Made by a program: the position numbers and the translations under genes
Part shown: positions 19,075 through 21,626 of the stretch, one piece after another
Layout: each line of letters opens with the position of its first letter
How positions within the stretch are numbered: the first letter of the stretch is position 1
Assembly: GCA_034429475.1 (NCBI GenBank)
Contig: DAOUGD010000103.1
Coordinates: 1-21,626 of the forward strand
DNA: 21,626 nt
Reading direction: 5' to 3'
DNA from: JAKQHY01 sp034429475
GTDB lineage: Bacteria; Chloroflexota; Anaerolineae; B4-G1; SLSP01
Notes under the pieces: generated by a model
Told to the model about the DNA's origin: nothing
Databases searched by the model: none
Seen by the model: the letters and a program-made list of their open reading frames with translations, nothing else

Positions 19075-21626
19075 TTCCACCACAAACACCGCGCCCGCGC
19101 CCCGCCCGCGCACGTCAGGGAAGTACATCTCGCTGATGGTGGTGGGCAGCACTTTGTACGCGCCAGGAATGGCCGCCCGCAGGAGGTAGCGCACCTGGTA
19201 CGTCCCCGGCGCCAGATGCTCCGCGTAGAAGACCGCGCGCTCGTCGCGCAAGTCGTGATGCTCGAAGTTGCCCCACCACCACCACGAAGCTGTGTCGCGC
19301 TCCACCGCGATGGCTTCGACTTCCGTGCCGCTCTGCTCCGTCTTGAGCGTCGGGTCTACCGGCTCTAACCCTGCCGGGTAGAAGTCTTCCAGCATCACGT
19401 AGTTGCGATAGCGCGGCGCGGTTACGGTCAGGCGGACTTCCACCAGGTCGCCGGGGCGCGCGGAGGTGAGCGGCGCGCAGGGCGCGAAGGAGATGGACTG
19501 CCCAAACCACGTCTGTTCTTCGGTCTCGCGGACAGAGGGCGCGCAGTATTGCCGCTGGACGGTGAAGCCGCGGCTCTCCGCTTCCAACTTCTCCGCCGGC
19601 AGGTAGATGGCGAGGTCGGCAGTGTAGTAGAGCGCGCCGTTGCCGTCGCCCCGCGAGATTTCCAGGGCGTTCGGCCACTCGCGCAGCATCTCGCTCACGG
19701 GGATGACGCGCTCCACGGTCTGCCGCAGCGTCTCCGGCGACGCCTGCCCCTGCTCCAACGCCTCCGTGTTGAAAGCGAGGCCCCACGGGTAGTCGGCGGC
19801 CAGTTCGCCCGTCGTCACCATGTAATCCGTCAGCGCGATGATCGCCCAGGCGTTCTCCTGTGTGGTTTCCCAGCGGTCTTTGGCGCGGGCGGCCATCAGC
19901 CAGCGGACGGCCTGCGGCAGCAGCGGATCGTCGGGCGCGAGGCGCGCCAGCGCGTCCAGAGCCACGGACGTGGTGCGCGTCCAGGTGAGCCAGTATTGGC
20001 TATCTTCATATTCCCAGTGCGCGCCGGAAGCGGTGATGGCAGCGTCGGCGCGCAGCTCTTCGAGCAGCGTCGCCACGCGCGGGTCTGCGGGGTTGACGAG
20101 GCCCAGCGCCAGCGCCAGGTACGCGCGTCCCACCACTTCGAGCCTGTCGCGGCGGTCGAAGAGTGCAACATCTGCACCCTCAGGCCAGGATTGCCCACTT
20201 TCGGCCAGAACGTAGAGGAGGAAAGCGTCGGGCATGACCGGATGATCCATGAGCGCGCGCGACGTGAACTCACGCTGGAGGTAGGCCAGAGCCTGGTTCA
20301 GCCGCGCGGCATCCACCGGGAATCCGGCGCGTTGCGCCTGGATCATTCCTAACGCAGCATAGGCCGTGGTCTGCGACTGGCTATCGTCTTCCCACCAGCC
20401 CCACCCGCCGTCAGGATTCTGCCGGGTGTAGAGCTTTTTGAGCGCCTTGTCCACCAGTGTTTGCAGCTTCGTCTCCAACGCCGGGTCGGTCTGTCCCAAA
20501 TTCTTGAGGGCGCGGTAGGTGACGACGTTGGGCAGGAAGCGACTCACCAACTGCTCGTTGCATTCGTGCTCGAAGTGTTCCAGGTACGTCAGCCCGCCCG
20601 TCATCCCCGCCGCCAGCGAGGGCGACAGGCGCACGGTCAGCGTCGAATCCGGCCCGGCGTCCGGCGGCACAACGATGGCCTCAACGCGGCTGCCGGCCTC
20701 GGTGAGCGCGCCCGCCGCGCGCATCACGTCCGGCGTCTCGTAGCGGTAGATGGGCAGCGCGTGGTCAGATTCGCGCCCGACGTTGGGCCGCGCCGCGTCG
20801 CGGTAGCCGCCGCCCTCCGCGCTGAACGTCAACTCGGCGGCGTCCAGCCCCGCGCCCGCCACCTCCACCGTCCATGCGGCCCGTACTCGCCCTCCCGCAG
20901 CCACGCTGATCCGCTGATCCGCCGATCCGCCGATCCGCAGATTCGTCTCCAGCCGCACTGTCACCTCCAAATCCGCATCCGTGTTGTTCTGCACAATCGC
21001 CGCAACTTCGGCCTGGTCGCCGGCGGTGAAGAAGCGCGGGGTGACGGGGCGCACGAGCAGCGGCTTAGTGACGACGAACTCGGCGGTCGTCTGCCCCACA
21101 CGCGTGTCGGCGGTGACGGCGCGCGCGTCGGCCACCCAGGTCGTGAGGCTGTCGGGCAGCTTCACGCTGACGGTGGTTTGGCCGGACGGGCCGGTGCGGA
21201 CGCGCGCCTCCCAGTAGGCCGTGTCGGGGAAGTCCTGGCGGACATCAGGGATGAAGAGGCCGCCATCGCCGCCCCCACCGCCGAGGCCTCCGATCATGGC
21301 TTCCTTGGCGATGCGCGCGGCGGACGCTTCCAGTTCGGCCAGGTCCGCCGTGACGCGGTTGTGCAGCACCAGCAGTCCGTCGCCGGTGACGATACGCAGC
21401 GGGCGCGGCGCGTAGAACGTATCCAGCATCGAGGGCGTCTTCTCGTCGGCCAGCGCGAGCACGGCTTTATCTACTACGGCCAGCGACAGTTCCGCGTCCA
21501 CGGGTGCGCCGTCGGCATCAGCGGCGCGGATGGTGAGCGTGGCGGTGTCGCCGGGGGCGTAAGAGCAGAGGGGGGGAGTGGGAGAGGTGGAGAGGGGGAG
21601 AGCGGGGGAGGTGTCGGGGGTGATTT
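19069..21626 (-). CDS. Alpha-2-macroglobulin family protein, C-terminal part (5' end off the window)
   Basis: At least 852 codons, continuing past the right edge. A GTG at 21501 is not the start: the upstream frame reads SYAPGDTATLTIRAADADGAPV, a canonical macroglobulin-domain segment. In order: SLAVVDKAVLALAD, a Gly-rich bait-like stretch (GGLGGGGGDGGLF, near 21290-21255), VRQDFPDTAYWEARV, a domain with LPDSLTTWVADARAVT, and the thioester motif ECNEQ (Cys at 20560-20562, Gln at 20551-20553). After that come an alpha-helical thioester domain (NPDGGWGWWEDD) and a receptor-binding-like end. Bacterial members are cell-envelope protease traps. The CxEQ thioester is intact. No penicillin-binding protein 1C gene, a common partner, is visible on this side. 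Two word-repeat stretches lie inside the frame. Confidence 0.93.
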   Translation of the reverse strand, partial: ITPDTSPALPLSTSPTPPLCSYAPGDTATLTIRAADADGAPVDAELSLAVVDKAVLALADEKTPSMLDTFYAPRPLRIVTGDGLLVLHNRVTADLAELEASAARIAKEAMIGGLGGGGGDGGLFIPDVRQDFPDTAYWEARVRTGPSGQTTVSVKLPDSLTTWVADARAVTADTRVGQTTAEFVVTKPLLVRPVTPRFFTAGDQAEVAAIVQNNTDADLEVTVRLETNLRIGGSADQRISVAAGGRVRAAWTVEVAGAGLDAAELTFSAEGGGYRDAARPNVGRESDHALPIYRYETPDVMRAAGALTEAGSRVEAIVVPPDAGPDSTLTVRLSPSLAAGMTGGLTYLEHFEHECNEQLVSRFLPNVVTYRALKNLGQTDPALETKLQTLVDKALKKLYTRQNPDGGWGWWEDDSQSQTTAYAALGMIQAQRAGFPVDAARLNQALAYLQREFTSRALMDHPVMPDAFLLYVLAESGQSWPEGADVALFDRRDRLEVVGRAYLALALGLVNPADPRVATLLEELRADAAITASGAHWEYEDSQYWLTWTRTTSVALDALARLAPDDPLLPQAVRWLMAARAKDRWETTQENAWAIIALTDYMVTTGELAADYPWGLAFNTEALEQGQASPETLRQTVERVIPVSEMLREWPNALEISRGDGNGALYYTADLAIYLPAEKLEAESRGFTVQRQYCAPSVRETEEQTWFGQSISFAPCAPLTSARPGDLVEVRLTVTAPRYRNYVMLEDFYPAGLEPVDPTLKTEQSGTEVEAIAVERDTASWWWWGNFEHHDLRDERAVFYAEHLAPGTYQVRYLLRAAIPGAYKVLPTTISEMYFPDVRGRGAGAVFVVEP
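20908..20939. repeat. 8-bp tandem array GATCCGCN x4 inside a coding region
   Basis: Units GATCCGCT, GATCCGCC, GATCCGCC, GATCCGCA, followed by GATTC. On the coding strand they give RIGGSADQRIS within a predicted beta-domain of the macroglobulin. The same unit makes the intergenic array at 4109-4164. Confidence 0.9.
21568..21620. repeat. Purine-rich low-complexity insert in the macroglobulin gene
   Basis: On the plus strand the bases are nearly all G and A (AGAGGGGGGGAGTGGGAGAG and continuing), built of GGGAGAG-like words. The coding strand gives a Pro/Ser/Thr/Leu run (PALPLSTSPTPPLC) between ITPD and SYAPGD, which in relatives are joined by only a few residues. This suggests an insertion by repeat expansion. 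Confidence 0.6.

Noticed and set aside
21499..21501. GTG at 21501 as the macroglobulin start
   Set aside because: The upstream frame is open and reads a canonical YAPGD macroglobulin segment, so the gene is truncated by the window edge.
1..21626. Transposon, integron or phage island
   Set aside because: No transposase, integrase, attachment site or phage-like gene is visible; the repeats occur singly around housekeeping-type genes.

Overview
The window is a GC-rich stretch of bacterial chromosome. Its coding content is ordinary for the chromosome of a free-living, Chloroflexota-like (Anaerolineae/Caldilineae-type) bacterium. That assignment is an inference from the protein types: an M16C peptidase, a secreted protein with a Pro/Thr tether, a thioester alpha-2-macroglobulin, and an ECF sigma factor paired with a very large membrane protein. 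No rRNA, tRNA, CRISPR array, phage or transposase gene was seen.

Layout. 1-217: no gene; short direct repeats and two perfect hairpins. 218-3953 (minus): an M16C metalloprotease and a SanA/YdcF-type membrane protein. 3954-4169: intergenic repeats only. 4170-6286 (minus): RNase PH (rph), overlapped by a TTG-started gene for a membrane-tethered pseudo-metallopeptidase. 6287-6521: divergent intergenic region with a 7-bp tandem array and a 29-nt-arm palindrome that may carry mirrored promoters. 6522-10181 (plus): a 5'-nucleotidase-family phosphatase, an adenosine deaminase and a SAM methyltransferase. 10307-12980 (plus): a tightly spaced cluster of a helical cytosolic protein, a four-helix membrane protein and an MFS transporter. 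13045-15508 (plus): an HD-domain protein, an isoprenylcysteine-methyltransferase-like membrane protein and a VanZ-family protein. 15548-18965 (minus): an ECF sigma factor overlapping a 942-residue single-span membrane protein that is a candidate anti-sigma/sensor. 18966-19068: a strong intrinsic terminator. 19069-21626 (minus): the C-terminal part of an alpha-2-macroglobulin running off the right edge.

Functional links. The nucleotidase and adenosine deaminase could act in sequence (AMP to adenosine to inosine). The sigma factor and its overlapping partner look like an envelope-responsive regulatory pair. The alpha-2-macroglobulin, SanA-like, VanZ-like and pseudo-peptidase proteins are all envelope proteins.

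The most unusual feature is the intergenic DNA. Nearly every gap holds a different low-complexity word element: a 7-16 bp word repeated in tandem, often again in inverted orientation to make a hairpin. Several word families occur twice in the window. These elements sit at gene 3' ends, where they supply the last codons and stop codon of at least three genes. They also lie inside reading frames of two further genes, and probably a third site, without breaking them.
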